The notes beneath the pieces are model-generated. The model made no database searches. It was not told the origin of the DNA and saw only the letters and a list, made by a program, of their open reading frames with translations. This document shows, piece after piece, positions 1 to 8,237 of a DNA stretch of 64,000 bases. A program made the translations under genes and the position numbers. Every line of letters begins with the position of its first letter. The first letter of the stretch is position 1. The stretch is from Nonomuraea coxensis DSM 45129 (GTDB lineage Bacteria > Actinomycetota > Actinomycetes > Streptosporangiales > Streptosporangiaceae): the NCBI RefSeq assembly GCF_019397265.1, contig NZ_CP068985.1:2832501-2896500 (forward strand), written 5' to 3'.

Positions 1-332
1 TGCCGCGACTGCTCGGCCGCCATCTGCTCATCGGTGGGCACCAGGCCGGGATAGGCCCGGGCGGCGGCGCGTACGAGCTCGTCGATGCGCAGGTGCCTGG
101 TCAGGCCGGAGGTGAGCTCGGCGTAGATCTCCTCGGCGTGTGCCTCCACGTAGTCCGCGCGCATCCCCCTCACCTTGTCGAGTGCCGAGGACACGGCATC
201 GCGCTGGGCGGGGGTCCTGGCAGAAGGCATCGGCAGCCGGGCGAGCAGGTCATCGACTCGCCGGGCCTCCACCGTCAGCGCGCAAAGGGCGAGCGGCGAC
301 CTGAGCGGCACAGCCGGCCAATCCGTCGTCAC
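1..332 (-). CDS. dpgC: DpgC, 3,5-dihydroxyphenylacetyl-CoA 1,2-dioxygenase (partial, N-terminal part)
   Basis: Open frame of about 110 codons from a GTG at 332 to the left edge with no stop, so the C-terminal part lies outside the window. The GTG overlaps the dpgB stop in a GTGA arrangement, indicating translational coupling. The visible part is an alpha-helical N-terminal region without the crotonase core. Its identity therefore rests mainly on position as the third gene of a dpgA-dpgB-dpgC operon, plus general likeness to DpgC N-termini. DpgC is a cofactor-free dioxygenase that turns 3,5-dihydroxyphenylacetyl-CoA into 3,5-dihydroxyphenylglyoxylate, the keto acid later transaminated to Dpg for NRPS modules 3 and 7. 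Confidence 0.85.
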   Translation of the reverse strand, partial: MTTDWPAVPLRSPLALCALTVEARRVDDLLARLPMPSARTPAQRDAVSSALDKVRGMRADYVEAHAEEIYAELTSGLTRHLRIDELVRAAARAYPGLVPTDEQMAAEQSR

Positions 333-997
333 GAGAGGGTCTCCCGTCGTAGGGCCCGGTCCACCGCGGCCAGGTGAGCACCGAGCGCGTCCTCGAAAGT
401 GGTCGAGCCGGCTTCGAATATCAGCTGCCGGCGAATCGCCAGCTCCGCGCCGTCCATGGCGCCGGCCGGCTCGGTCAGGCCGGCCAGGGACGCCGCCGGG
501 TCCTCGGACACCTCGTCGATCAGGTTGAGCGCGAGCGCGCGGCCGGCGTCGATCGGCGCCCCGAGCAGCACGGCCCGCCGGATGGCGGCCGTACCCGCCT
601 GCTGGGTGAGCCGGTGAACGGCCATCCCGGGCCACGTGGCGCCGCCGGCCCAGGAGGGCAGCAACCGGGTTTCCGGAGCGGCGATCCGGACATCGGCGGC
701 GAGAAGCAGGTCCAGAGACGGTCCCGCGCAGTCGCCCGCCGCCACGGCGACGGTGAGCCGGCCGAGCCGTTCGAACCGGCGCACCACCCGTTCCCACTTG
801 GAGACCAGGCCCACCGTCAGGCCCTTCGACCAGCCCGGACGCGGCACGCCCGTGACATGGACGACGACCGGGCCCGGCGCTCGGCGGTCCTCGGCGCGGT
901 CGCAGAGGGCGTTCATCACCTCGACCGACGCGGCCGGCGGCTGAGCGCCGTCGAAGCGCAGCTCCAGTTCGCCGTCCGTCTCGCTGCCGCTCACCAT
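329..997 (-). CDS. dpgB: DpgB, enoyl-CoA hydratase-like subunit of Dpg synthesis
   Basis: 222 aa, crotonase-fold protein, short for the family as usual for DpgB. It shows the crotonase-type segment around DLLLAADVRIAA (residue ~95-107) and an Ala/Gly-rich oxyanion-hole region. DpgB assists DpgA in turning the tetraketide product from malonyl-CoA into 3,5-dihydroxyphenylacetyl-CoA, probably by speeding dehydration/aromatisation. The ATG at 997 overlaps the last codons of dpgA (stop 991-993) and the stop overlaps the dpgC start, so the three genes are translationally coupled. Confidence 0.93.
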   Translation of the reverse strand: MVSGSETDGELELRFDGAQPPAASVEVMNALCDRAEDRRAPGPVVVHVTGVPRPGWSKGLTVGLVSKWERVVRRFERLGRLTVAVAAGDCAGPSLDLLLAADVRIAAPETRLLPSWAGGATWPGMAVHRLTQQAGTAAIRRAVLLGAPIDAGRALALNLIDEVSEDPAASLAGLTEPAGAMDGAELAIRRQLIFEAGSTTFEDALGAHLAAVDRALRRETLS

Positions 998-2109
998 TGG
1001 ACCAGCGCCGTTTCGATCGTGGAGCCGGGCCCCATGGTCATGAGCACGCCATAGTCCCCCGGCCTGGTCACGCCCTCGTCGGCGAGCCGCTCGTAGGAGA
1101 AGAGGAACGAGCCGCTGGAGAGGTTTCCGTAGTCGCGGAGCACACCGGTCGTGTGGCGGACGTCGTGCCGGCTCAGGCCGAGGTTGACGACGATGGCGTC
1201 GATCACCTTCTTGCCGCCGGAGTGCACCAGCCAGTGGCCGATGTCGCTGCGGCGCAGCCCCGTACCGGACAGCAGCTTGTCCACGACGATCTCGGCGTGC
1301 GCACCGACCACGTAGGGGATCTGCGGATCGAGGAAGAAGCTGAACCGGTCCTGGTCGCGGTCCCAGTCGTAGCGCATCGCGTCGAGCGCGTCGATGATGA
1401 TGTAGCTGGCGAACTTCAGGACGCGCGGGCCGGGTACGCGCCCGTCACCGGAGACGACGGCGAGGGCGGCGGATCCGTCGCCGAACAGGCTGTTGACCAC
1501 CGCGGTCCGCATGGTCCCGTCCAGTGCGTAGGCGGCGGAACACGCCTCGCTGCACAGAACGACGGCGAGCTCACCCGGGTGCGCCGCGGACCAGCCCGCG
1601 ACCACGTTGAGCGCGTTCAGCCCCGCGTTGCATCCCATGCCCACGATGTCGGCGCGGCTGCAGTGCGGGTCGATGCCGAGCTCGCGGATGATCAGCGCGC
1701 TCAGGCCGGGGGTCAGAAAACCGGTCGAGGTGACGCAGCACAGGTGACGGATGTCGGACAGCGTCGCGCCCGCCGACTTGAGGCAGGCCTCGAGCGCCCG
1801 GCATCCCATGTCGACAGCGATCTTCTTGTGCTTCTCCAGGAGATCACCCTGCGGTTCCGCCACGCGTGTCCCGTCCCGGCCCTCAGGCGGAAGCGCGAGA
1901 AAACGCCGGTCGATCGCGCTGTTCAGGAACAACGACCGGATCTTGGGTTCCCTTATGCCGAGGATGTCGAGCAGCTCGGGTTGTGAATAGGACGTGGCGG
2001 AAACAGCTGTCCCCACGCCGGCGAATCTGGTGATCTCGGTCAGTTCTGTGAGGGCGGAAAGGGTTTCTGCCGACGCGATGCTGGTCGTCATCGATACATC
2101 CACCCCCAT
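991..2109 (-). CDS. dpgA: DpgA, type III polyketide synthase (3,5-dihydroxyphenylacetyl-CoA synthase)
   Basis: 372 aa, the usual size of chalcone-synthase-like type III PKS. The catalytic Cys lies in VGMGCNAGLNAL, the His in HWLVHSGGKK and the Asn in LRDYGNLSSGS, giving the Cys-His-Asn triad. The N-terminus MGVDVSMTTS matches what I recall of DpgA from other glycopeptide clusters, supporting the ATG at 2109 over the one at 2091. It condenses four malonyl-CoA units to the precursor of 3,5-dihydroxyphenylacetyl-CoA in the cytoplasm. It lies 163 bp downstream of the thioesterase gene with a hairpin in between. Confidence 0.97.
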   Translation of the reverse strand: MGVDVSMTTSIASAETLSALTELTEITRFAGVGTAVSATSYSQPELLDILGIREPKIRSLFLNSAIDRRFLALPPEGRDGTRVAEPQGDLLEKHKKIAVDMGCRALEACLKSAGATLSDIRHLCCVTSTGFLTPGLSALIIRELGIDPHCSRADIVGMGCNAGLNALNVVAGWSAAHPGELAVVLCSEACSAAYALDGTMRTAVVNSLFGDGSAALAVVSGDGRVPGPRVLKFASYIIIDALDAMRYDWDRDQDRFSFFLDPQIPYVVGAHAEIVVDKLLSGTGLRRSDIGHWLVHSGGKKVIDAIVVNLGLSRHDVRHTTGVLRDYGNLSSGSFLFSYERLADEGVTRPGDYGVLMTMGPGSTIETALVQW

Positions 2110-2163
2110 GTCCTGAGTTTGCTCCGGAGCACTTGCCTGACCTCGGACGCGGCCATTGTTCTC

Positions 2164-2196
2164 ACCTTTCCGGTCGCAGCGAACACCGTGAAAGGT
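2164..2196 (-). terminator. Hairpin between thioesterase gene and dpgA
   Basis: ACCTTTC at 2164-2170 pairs with GAAAGGT at 2190-2196, and an inner CGGT/ACCG adds four pairs with one bulged base. There is no T-run after it. It could be a weak terminator or attenuator that lowers dpgA expression relative to the upstream gene, or a processing site. Confidence 0.35.
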
Positions 2197-2272
2197 AGGC
2201 TCGGCCGATCTCGACGGTCAAGATCGTCCAACGCCCTCAGCAATGGCAAAAGGAGTAACGGCGACAGGGGAG

Positions 2273-2779
2273 TCACCATGGGCGCAGGTAACGCGTGAGA
2301 AAGGCGCGCTCGTGGACGGTGAAGCGCCGCGGTCTGGCGGTCCGCGCGTCGAATCCCATGATCATCGAGCGGGCTTCGACGAACACCTCCCCGTCCGAGC
2401 AGATCTGCGCGGCCATCTCGCAGGTGACCCGGTTCATCCTGGTCACCCACGACTCGACCCGCACCGACCCGTGCCGGAACCTGAGCGGGCGACGATAGCG
2501 GATCTCGTGGCGCACGATGGCGAACCCCACGGTGGGCACCCCGTCGCGGTCCTCCGGCGGCACGGCCGTGTTGTCGAGATAGAGGGCGATCCAGGCGTCC
2601 TCCAGATACTCGAGGAACCGCACATTGTTGACGTGACCGTGGGCGTCGATATCGGAAAAACGCACCTGGCGGTAGTACATGTGCGTCTCGGGAACGCTCT
2701 TCGTCTCGACCAGCCGGCGGGCGCCGTCATCCGGGGGCCGGCCCCGGCTGTCGGACTCTTGATCGTGTGGATGTCCCAT
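2273..2779 (-). CDS. Hot-dog fold acyl-CoA thioesterase (4HBT family)
   Basis: 168 aa. The 4-hydroxybenzoyl-CoA thioesterase signature RFSDIDAHGHVNN (residue ~40-52) carries the catalytic Asp, followed by a typical hot-dog pattern. A homologue (dbv30, as I recall) precedes dpgA in the A40926 cluster. It may release 3,5-dihydroxyphenylacetate or edit mis-formed CoA/ACP thioesters in Dpg synthesis, but its exact substrate is not shown by the sequence. It is the first gene of the apparent thioesterase-dpgA-dpgB-dpgC unit, and a StrR-type operator lies 100-127 bp upstream of its start. A GGGGAA element precedes the ATG. Confidence 0.85.
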   Translation of the reverse strand: MGHPHDQESDSRGRPPDDGARRLVETKSVPETHMYYRQVRFSDIDAHGHVNNVRFLEYLEDAWIALYLDNTAVPPEDRDGVPTVGFAIVRHEIRYRRPLRFRHGSVRVESWVTRMNRVTCEMAAQICSDGEVFVEARSMIMGFDARTARPRRFTVHERAFLTRYLRPW

Positions 2780-3175
2780 GGTGTTCCCCGTCGTGTGGAA
2801 GGAACTGGATCAGGGAGGACGTCTGCCCGAGGCCGCGGCGGCGATCTCGCCGAGCGTCTCGATCACGGGCACGGCGCCGTCCAACTGACGGCCTCCGTGG
2901 TTGGACACCCGAGCCGTGGCCTACAAGGGCGACCGTATCTTCAGAGATCCGAAATCTGTAGGCGATGGACACGGACGTACGGTCACGACGTGGAGAGAGA
3001 GGGCTTACGGAAGAGCCCTGACGCCGCGCGATCGGTGATTTCCCTCCAGATCATCCGCCGGCGACGGCCACCAGGGCGGCGGGGGCGGCCTCCCGCTGTC
3101 CCGGCGGCCGCGTCTACCGGCAGATCCTCGCCGTCTGCGACGACCTGCTCAAGCCGGCATCGGTTCGGCAGGACG
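2780..3175. other. Intergenic region with promoter of the dpg unit; no gene seen
   Basis: 396 bp between the thioesterase start and the end of the beta-hydroxylase gene, both on the minus strand. It contains an inverted repeat at 2879-2906 like StrR-family operators. No open frame here has convincing codon bias. A plus-strand frame near 3109-3180 reads RVYRQILAVCDDLLKP, which looks protein-like but has no start or recognisable family. In the A40926 cluster a hexose oxidase gene sits in this neighbourhood; nothing in this gap resembles a full flavoprotein. Confidence 0.6.
2879..2906. promoter_or_regulatory. Putative StrR-type operator upstream of the thioesterase-dpg operon
   Basis: GTCCAA (2879-2884) and TTGGAC (2901-2906) form a perfect 6-bp inverted repeat with a 16-nt spacer. 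The Bbr/Dbv4 consensus I recall is GTCCAA-N17-TTGGAC, so this site is one base short in the spacer. It is 100-127 bp upstream of the thioesterase ATG, and in A40926 Dbv4 was reported to act upstream of the corresponding gene. Confidence 0.6.
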
Positions 3176-4765
3176 TCATGACGACCAGTGCCACTCATGC
3201 TGGTCAAGCAGATGGGCGGCCTTCACGCCCTTGTCGGAACACCATGCCTCGAACTCGGCGATCTGCTGGAGCTGGTAGGAGTCCTCGTTGTAGCTGGTGG
3301 CCATGACGTGGCCGAGCCAGCTCTCCTCGCCCATCGCGTAGATGTACGCCTCCTCGGCGCCCAGTTCAGTGACGATCGCACTCGCCTGCTCGGCGTTGGA
3401 GCCGGACATCTTGCGGCTGTCGCTCATCTTCTTCGGCAACGGCTTGGTGATGAACGGCTGATACTGCCAGTTCAGGGGAGCGCCATCGCATTCCATTCCG
3501 AGGAAGGCGATGTCGACCGCTCCGAGATGCCGGCGGATATAGCGGTAGAGAACCGGGTCGAGGCCGGAGGAGTCCGCGCCCACCCAGATCGACTTTCCGC
3601 CGATGTTGATCCAGTAGGTCGACTTGGCGCGGATGTCGAGATCGGCGTGCTCGCCGAAGAACGGGGTGGAGACGATTCTCCCGCCGGGGAACTCGACCTC
3701 GTCGAAGTCGTCCGCCTCGATCGCGGGAAGTCCGAGGCTCTTGAGATAGAGCGCCAGGGAAGGGTCGCACAGGTTGCCGCGCGAGGTTCGCGGGACGATG
3801 AACGTGCCCACCCGGCCGCGCAGTTGCAGCAGGGTCTCGGGCACGAGATGGTCGGAATGCCCGTGCGTGATGAGCACGTAGTCGAGGTGGTCGGGCAGGT
3901 CGTTGTAGGTGTAGCGACCGGTCGCGCCGGTGTCCGCGCTGATGAACGGGTCCGTCATGATGGCCACGTCGGGCGTCTGCATGAGCAGGCAGGCGTGCCC
4001 CCAATAGCGGATCCGGGCTCCGGCCGCGATGTGGCGGTCGGCGGCGAGCGCGGGCTCCGGCACCAGCAGGCCGGCGAGCCGGCCCGCTTCCGCGTCGCCG
4101 AGCTCCAGCGCCTCGCGGAGGGCGGCCAGGGTGGTGGGCCGGATCCTGGCCTGGAAGAGCGCCTCCAGACCTGGGTGCCGGAACGGGATGTCCAGCTCAA
4201 GTACGTCGGGTGAGGGCAGCCGCGGGGTGCTCATCACGAACGGCCGCTCGATTCCGGTCTCCACCGAGATCTGGACGGACTGGCAGTCCTCGGCGAATGC
4301 CTTGCTCTTGTAGGCGAGCGGCTCCAGGAAGTGGAGCGAGGCCGCGTTGCTGGTGTCGTAGGCGATCTCCACCAGGCCCGACAGCTCGGGAGGCAGCTTC
4401 GGGTAGAGCGGCCTGAGATCGTAACCGGTCGCCTCCTCGCGGACGATCTTCTCGGCCTCCGCGATCGCCTCGGCGAACCGGATCATGTCCGCGCGGTCCC
4501 GCCGGATGGCGGCGAGCAGCGCCTCGACCTCGTGCTTCCGCTTCTCCTCGATGTTGACGAAGAATCCGCCGCGGAACTTCGGGTCGCGGGCGGCCGCGAA
4601 ATGCCATTCCGGGGATGCGAGATAGGACTCCAGCATCGGTATGTTGCGGAAAGCGAGATTCATGGCGGCCATGATGGGGGCCGTCGCGTACATCGTGGCA
4701 TAGAACCTGTTGGCCAACGGTTCGATAATGGTGTTGGGCCGCAGAAAGAGGGGCTCCTCGTTCAT
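3176..4765 (-). CDS. CmlA-type non-haem diiron beta-hydroxylase (acts on carrier-bound amino acid)
   Basis: 529 aa, the size of CmlA (about 530 aa). An alpha/beta N-terminal domain of about 240 residues precedes a metallo-beta-lactamase-fold domain with ITHGHSDHLVP near residue 300, giving the HxHxDH diiron ligands, and later EFPGGRIV and IWVGADSSGLD segments. In glycopeptide clusters this family (Dbv28 in A40926, Tei homologues) hydroxylates the beta carbon of NRPS-bound tyrosine, here most likely residue 6 and perhaps residue 2. No free beta-hydroxytyrosine (OxyD/Bhp) cassette is in the window, which fits hydroxylation on the assembly line. The gene lies 90 bp downstream of the methyltransferase gene. 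Confidence 0.92.
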   Translation of the reverse strand: MNEEPLFLRPNTIIEPLANRFYATMYATAPIMAAMNLAFRNIPMLESYLASPEWHFAAARDPKFRGGFFVNIEEKRKHEVEALLAAIRRDRADMIRFAEAIAEAEKIVREEATGYDLRPLYPKLPPELSGLVEIAYDTSNAASLHFLEPLAYKSKAFAEDCQSVQISVETGIERPFVMSTPRLPSPDVLELDIPFRHPGLEALFQARIRPTTLAALREALELGDAEAGRLAGLLVPEPALAADRHIAAGARIRYWGHACLLMQTPDVAIMTDPFISADTGATGRYTYNDLPDHLDYVLITHGHSDHLVPETLLQLRGRVGTFIVPRTSRGNLCDPSLALYLKSLGLPAIEADDFDEVEFPGGRIVSTPFFGEHADLDIRAKSTYWINIGGKSIWVGADSSGLDPVLYRYIRRHLGAVDIAFLGMECDGAPLNWQYQPFITKPLPKKMSDSRKMSGSNAEQASAIVTELGAEEAYIYAMGEESWLGHVMATSYNEDSYQLQQIAEFEAWCSDKGVKAAHLLDQHEWHWSS

Positions 4766-4855
4766 TTCTGCTCCTCACTGTCGAATGACTGCCGACAAGT
4801 GCCTTCGAGAGAACTCACAAGCGCTTCCCCGGGGCGGTCGAGGGCGCGTCGTCCA

Positions 4856-5683
4856 CTATGAGGGCCGGCCGCTCAACTGCGCCTCCAGCACCAGTTCGTG
4901 ATTACGCACCCCGGGAAGCGGGGTCCGCGCGACCACGTCGAATCCGGCTTGTTCGAGCTCTCGTGCTATCTGGTCCGGGGTGATGACCCGGAAGCGATTC
5001 ACGCAGATGACGAAAGGGTCCAGCGATTCATCCGCGGGATGAATGGTGACGTCGCGGATCTCCTCCGACGGGTAGACCTTGGCGTGCAGCACGTAGCGGC
5101 GGCCACTTCTGCCCGTGAACTCCTGGGTGCGCTCCAGCGGCTCCTGCCTGCCGGACGCGTCCGGGTTGGCCATGCCGACCAGGAACCTCCCGCCGGGCTC
5201 AAGGTGCTCACGGACCGACGAGTACAGCCCAGGTCTGTCGACATCGTCGAGGAGGTCGATCGTGGACGGGCTGAGAACCGCCGTTCCGAAGCGCTTTCCC
5301 AGCGCGAAGGCGGTCATGTCGCCGGGCACGACGGTGCACCGGTCCCGCAGGTCCGCCGGCGCGTCCGCCAGCCGCTGCCGCAGGGTGGCGAGCATCGCGG
5401 CCGACAGTTCCAGGGCGGTCACCTCCCAGCCGAGCTCCAGGAGCGGAATGGTCAGTCTGCCGGTTCCGGCCCCGAGCTCCAGGACCGCTCCCGACTCCGG
5501 GCGAATAAGCGCGGAAAAACCATGTGCTTCCTCCGTGCCGCCCGCGTCCGCCGCCAAATCCCGGAAGATGTCCGAGGCGTTCTCGTCGTAGAAGTCACAC
5601 AGCACGCCTCTTTCGCCTACCGAGGCCAGCAGAATATCCGCGCGGGCGGGCCGGATCGGTCCATGCTCTGCTTTACTCCCCAT
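4856..5683 (-). CDS. SAM-dependent N-methyltransferase (MtfA/Dbv27-like)
   Basis: 275 aa class I methyltransferase. Motif I is VLELGAGTGRL (residue ~70-80), followed by VTALELSAAML and the acidic segment CTVVPGDMTAFAL. The N-terminal stretch ADILLASVGERGVLCDFYDE resembles my recollection of MtfA-type glycopeptide N-methyltransferases. In A40926 the homologue methylates the N-terminus of Hpg-1. The ATG at 5683 is the only good start. It lies after the ABC permease gene and a strong hairpin, so it probably has its own promoter in 5684-5743. Confidence 0.88.
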   Translation of the reverse strand: MGSKAEHGPIRPARADILLASVGERGVLCDFYDENASDIFRDLAADAGGTEEAHGFSALIRPESGAVLELGAGTGRLTIPLLELGWEVTALELSAAMLATLRQRLADAPADLRDRCTVVPGDMTAFALGKRFGTAVLSPSTIDLLDDVDRPGLYSSVREHLEPGGRFLVGMANPDASGRQEPLERTQEFTGRSGRRYVLHAKVYPSEEIRDVTIHPADESLDPFVICVNRFRVITPDQIARELEQAGFDVVARTPLPGVRNHELVLEAQLSGRPS

Positions 5684-5743
5684 TGCGCCAACCTACTCAT
5701 AGGGATTCGACGTTGGCACGAAGGGAGGTTGGACAACTCCCGG

Positions 5744-5805
5744 GGACAATGAGCGCGCTCGGGCCAGGGCGCTGTCGCACCCCGGCCCGAGCGCGCTCAC
5801 TGTCC
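5744..5805. terminator. Long perfect hairpin downstream of the ABC permease gene
   Basis: Sixteen consecutive bases at 5750-5765 are exactly complementary to 5784-5799. After one A-C mismatch, five more pairs (GGACA with TGTCC) extend the stem to 5744 and 5805. The loop is 18 nt. It sits 39 bp past the permease stop on the minus strand and 61 bp before the methyltransferase start. No T-run follows, as is common for actinomycete terminators. Confidence 0.75.
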
Positions 5806-5843
5806 TTGGCCGCGTTCCCGATGCCGCTTGATCGGAGGCGGCC

Positions 5844-8237
5844 TCACTCGAAGGAGAGCCCCGCGGCCGGCGTCACCCGAGCGGCCCGGCGTGCCGGGAG
5901 AACACTGGCGAGGAGCCCCGCCAGGGCGGCGGTGAGGAGGACGGCCCCGAGCAGTGGCCATGGGACCTGCATGGTGGCGTTGGTGAGAGCCTGTTTCACG
6001 AAGGTCACGTAGCCGACCCAGGCGAACCCGATCCCGATCACGGTGCCGAGCAGGGCGGCCACCAGCGAGAGCAGCACGGCCTCGGCGGCCAGCATCTGCC
6101 GCAACTGCCTGCGCGTGAGGCCGAGCGCGCGCAGCAGGGCGTGTTCGCGGACGCGTTCGAGAACGGACAGGCCCAGAGTGTTGGCGATCCCGACGAGGGC
6201 GATCGCCACGGAGAAGCCGAGCAGGGCGACGATCGCCCAGGTGAGGATCGCCAGCGGCGCGTTCTCCGTCTCGCGGGCCTCCAGCTGGTCGTACACGTTC
6301 GCGCCGGCCGGAGCCGCCAGGTCGCCCAGAGCACCGACGAGCCGCGCCGAGTCGGCGTCGGAGGACGCGCGGATCCAGATGGCACGCGGCGCGGAGGAGC
6401 CGGTGAGCTGGGCCAGCGTCTCCGGCGCGACGAGGGCTTCGAGGCCCCAGCCAGTGGCGAGGGAGACCCGCAGCTCAGCCCGCCGCTCGCCGACCGCGAC
6501 CTTGACCTTGTCGCCGGCCCGGAGGCGCAGCTGACGGAAGGCGGATTCGTCGAGTCTGATCACGCCGGGTTCCACCTGGGCGAACGCCCCGCCGTCGCGG
6601 GCCACCCGCTTGGCGTCCGGCGCGGCTATCACCGGGATCGGTTTGTCGAGGCCGGAGACCGTGGCGACGGCGCCGTCGACGGCGATGGCCAGATCCACCC
6701 CGGAGGTGCGGCGTACCTTGTCGAGGAGGTCGTCGGAGAGCGGCTTGCCGGTCGAGACGAGCGCGGCGTCGACGGGGTGCTGGCCGTCGAGTTTCTCGTT
6801 CAGCGCCGCCGATGTGGTGGTGATCCCGGTGAGGACGGCGGTGATCAGGGTGATGCCGACCAGGAGTGAGGCGGTGGTGGTGGCGGTCCGGCGCGGGTTG
6901 CGCACGGCGTTCTTCGTCGCGAGCTGCCCGATGGGGCCGAAGCGCGTACCGGTGAGCTGGATCAGACGGGGGACGAGCACCGGACCGAACAGGAGGACGC
7001 CGACGAACAGGGAACCGCCGCCGGCCAGCATGACCACCGTGCTGTGCGACACCATCGCCAGCACGAGCAGGAGAAGCCCGGCGATCGACAGGACGGCGGC
7101 GAGCGCCAGCCGTGCTCGCCCCGGGGCCGTACGCGGGTCGGTCCCGGTGTCCGGGCGCAGCGCCGCCAGCGGGCTCACCCGCACCACGCGCCGGATCGGC
7201 AGCCAGGCCGCGACCAGGGTGCCCATCAGCCCGATGGCGAGCCCGCCCAGCAGCCACGGCGCGGGCGGTGGCGGGGAGGCGATCGGCGTGATCGGCGAAA
7301 GGGTCTTGATCAGGGCGATGAGCCCGTAGCCGAGCCCGATGCCGACGAGCACGCCGGCCAGCGAGGCGATCAGGCCGACGACGGCGGCCTCCCGGCGTAC
7401 CGAGCTCATCACCTGGCGCCGGGTCGCGCCCACGCAGCGCAACAGCGCGAAATCGCGCAGTCGCTGGGCCAGCAGAATGGAGAACGTGTTCGCGATCACC
7501 AGGATCGAGACGAACACCGCGATGCCCGCGAAGAGCAGCAGCAGCAACGACCAGGTGTCCACGCCGTTCTGGAGCTGTGCCGTTCTGTCCGCGATGGCCT
7601 GCTCCGGGGTCTGCACCTTCGCGTCGTCGGGGACCGGGCCGACCGCGCCCCGCACCGTCACCGTGTAGATGCCGAGAGAGGGGTCGTCGGCCCAGCGCAT
7701 GAGCTGCGGCCAGGTGACGTACACCGAGGCCTGCGCCACGGGAGAAGGCGCCTGCACGATGCCGACCACGGTGAAGTCGGCGGCCGTGGCCCCCTCGCCT
7801 ACCCGGATGCGGTCGCCGACGGAGACGTCCCAGTTCTGGGCGTCCCACACGTCCACCACGGCCTCGCCCTTGCCCGCGGGGAAACGGCCCGAGGTGAGCT
7901 TCTGCCAGCGTAAGTCCGTTGAGGCGGCGACCGGGCCCACGCCCATCTCGGGGTAGGACCGGCCACCCGCGCGCACCGTCAGCATGGCTCTGCCGAGCGG
8001 TGACGCGTTCTCGCCATGACGCTCGACGAGCTTGAACGCGTCCTCGTTCCTCAGCTTGGACACCACGTAGCTGGAGTTGCGGAACGGCGCCCCGAAGCCG
8101 GCCATGATCCCGGTCTGCGCCCCGGTGGTGAGCACGCCGACCCCGACGACGAAGGCCACGGCGACGGTGACCGCGATCGCCGCCGCGACGTACCTGCGGA
8201 TATGGGTGCGCAGCGACGCGAGGAAGACGGTGCGCAT
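5844..8237 (-). CDS. ABC transporter permease, MacB/FtsX type with two FtsX domains
   Basis: 797 aa. The N-terminal membrane segment (residues ~13-35) is followed by a periplasmic-type MacB_PCD domain, an FtsX block of three helices (~245-365), a second extracytoplasmic domain (~440-650) and a final FtsX block (~670-790). The start ATG overlaps the stop of the upstream ATPase gene by one base, so the two form a transporter pair (Dbv18/Dbv19-like by position). Likely role: export of, or protection from, the antibiotic or a cell-envelope function; the substrate is not shown. Codon 109 is TTA (7911-7913), rare in this genome type. Confidence 0.88.
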   Translation of the reverse strand: MRTVFLASLRTHIRRYVAAAIAVTVAVAFVVGVGVLTTGAQTGIMAGFGAPFRNSSYVVSKLRNEDAFKLVERHGENASPLGRAMLTVRAGGRSYPEMGVGPVAASTDLRWQKLTSGRFPAGKGEAVVDVWDAQNWDVSVGDRIRVGEGATAADFTVVGIVQAPSPVAQASVYVTWPQLMRWADDPSLGIYTVTVRGAVGPVPDDAKVQTPEQAIADRTAQLQNGVDTWSLLLLLFAGIAVFVSILVIANTFSILLAQRLRDFALLRCVGATRRQVMSSVRREAAVVGLIASLAGVLVGIGLGYGLIALIKTLSPITPIASPPPPAPWLLGGLAIGLMGTLVAAWLPIRRVVRVSPLAALRPDTGTDPRTAPGRARLALAAVLSIAGLLLLVLAMVSHSTVVMLAGGGSLFVGVLLFGPVLVPRLIQLTGTRFGPIGQLATKNAVRNPRRTATTTASLLVGITLITAVLTGITTTSAALNEKLDGQHPVDAALVSTGKPLSDDLLDKVRRTSGVDLAIAVDGAVATVSGLDKPIPVIAAPDAKRVARDGGAFAQVEPGVIRLDESAFRQLRLRAGDKVKVAVGERRAELRVSLATGWGLEALVAPETLAQLTGSSAPRAIWIRASSDADSARLVGALGDLAAPAGANVYDQLEARETENAPLAILTWAIVALLGFSVAIALVGIANTLGLSVLERVREHALLRALGLTRRQLRQMLAAEAVLLSLVAALLGTVIGIGFAWVGYVTFVKQALTNATMQVPWPLLGAVLLTAALAGLLASVLPARRAARVTPAAGLSFE

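Noticed and set aside
2226-2231. GTCCAA between the thioesterase and dpgA genes as an operator
   Set aside because: No TTGGAC partner at 16-18 nt; a lone half-site inside an operon.
5706-5734. TTGGAC at 5729 as part of a fourth StrR-type operator before the methyltransferase gene
   Set aside because: The matching left half at the right spacing (5706-5711) agrees at only three of six bases, so it is a lone half-site.
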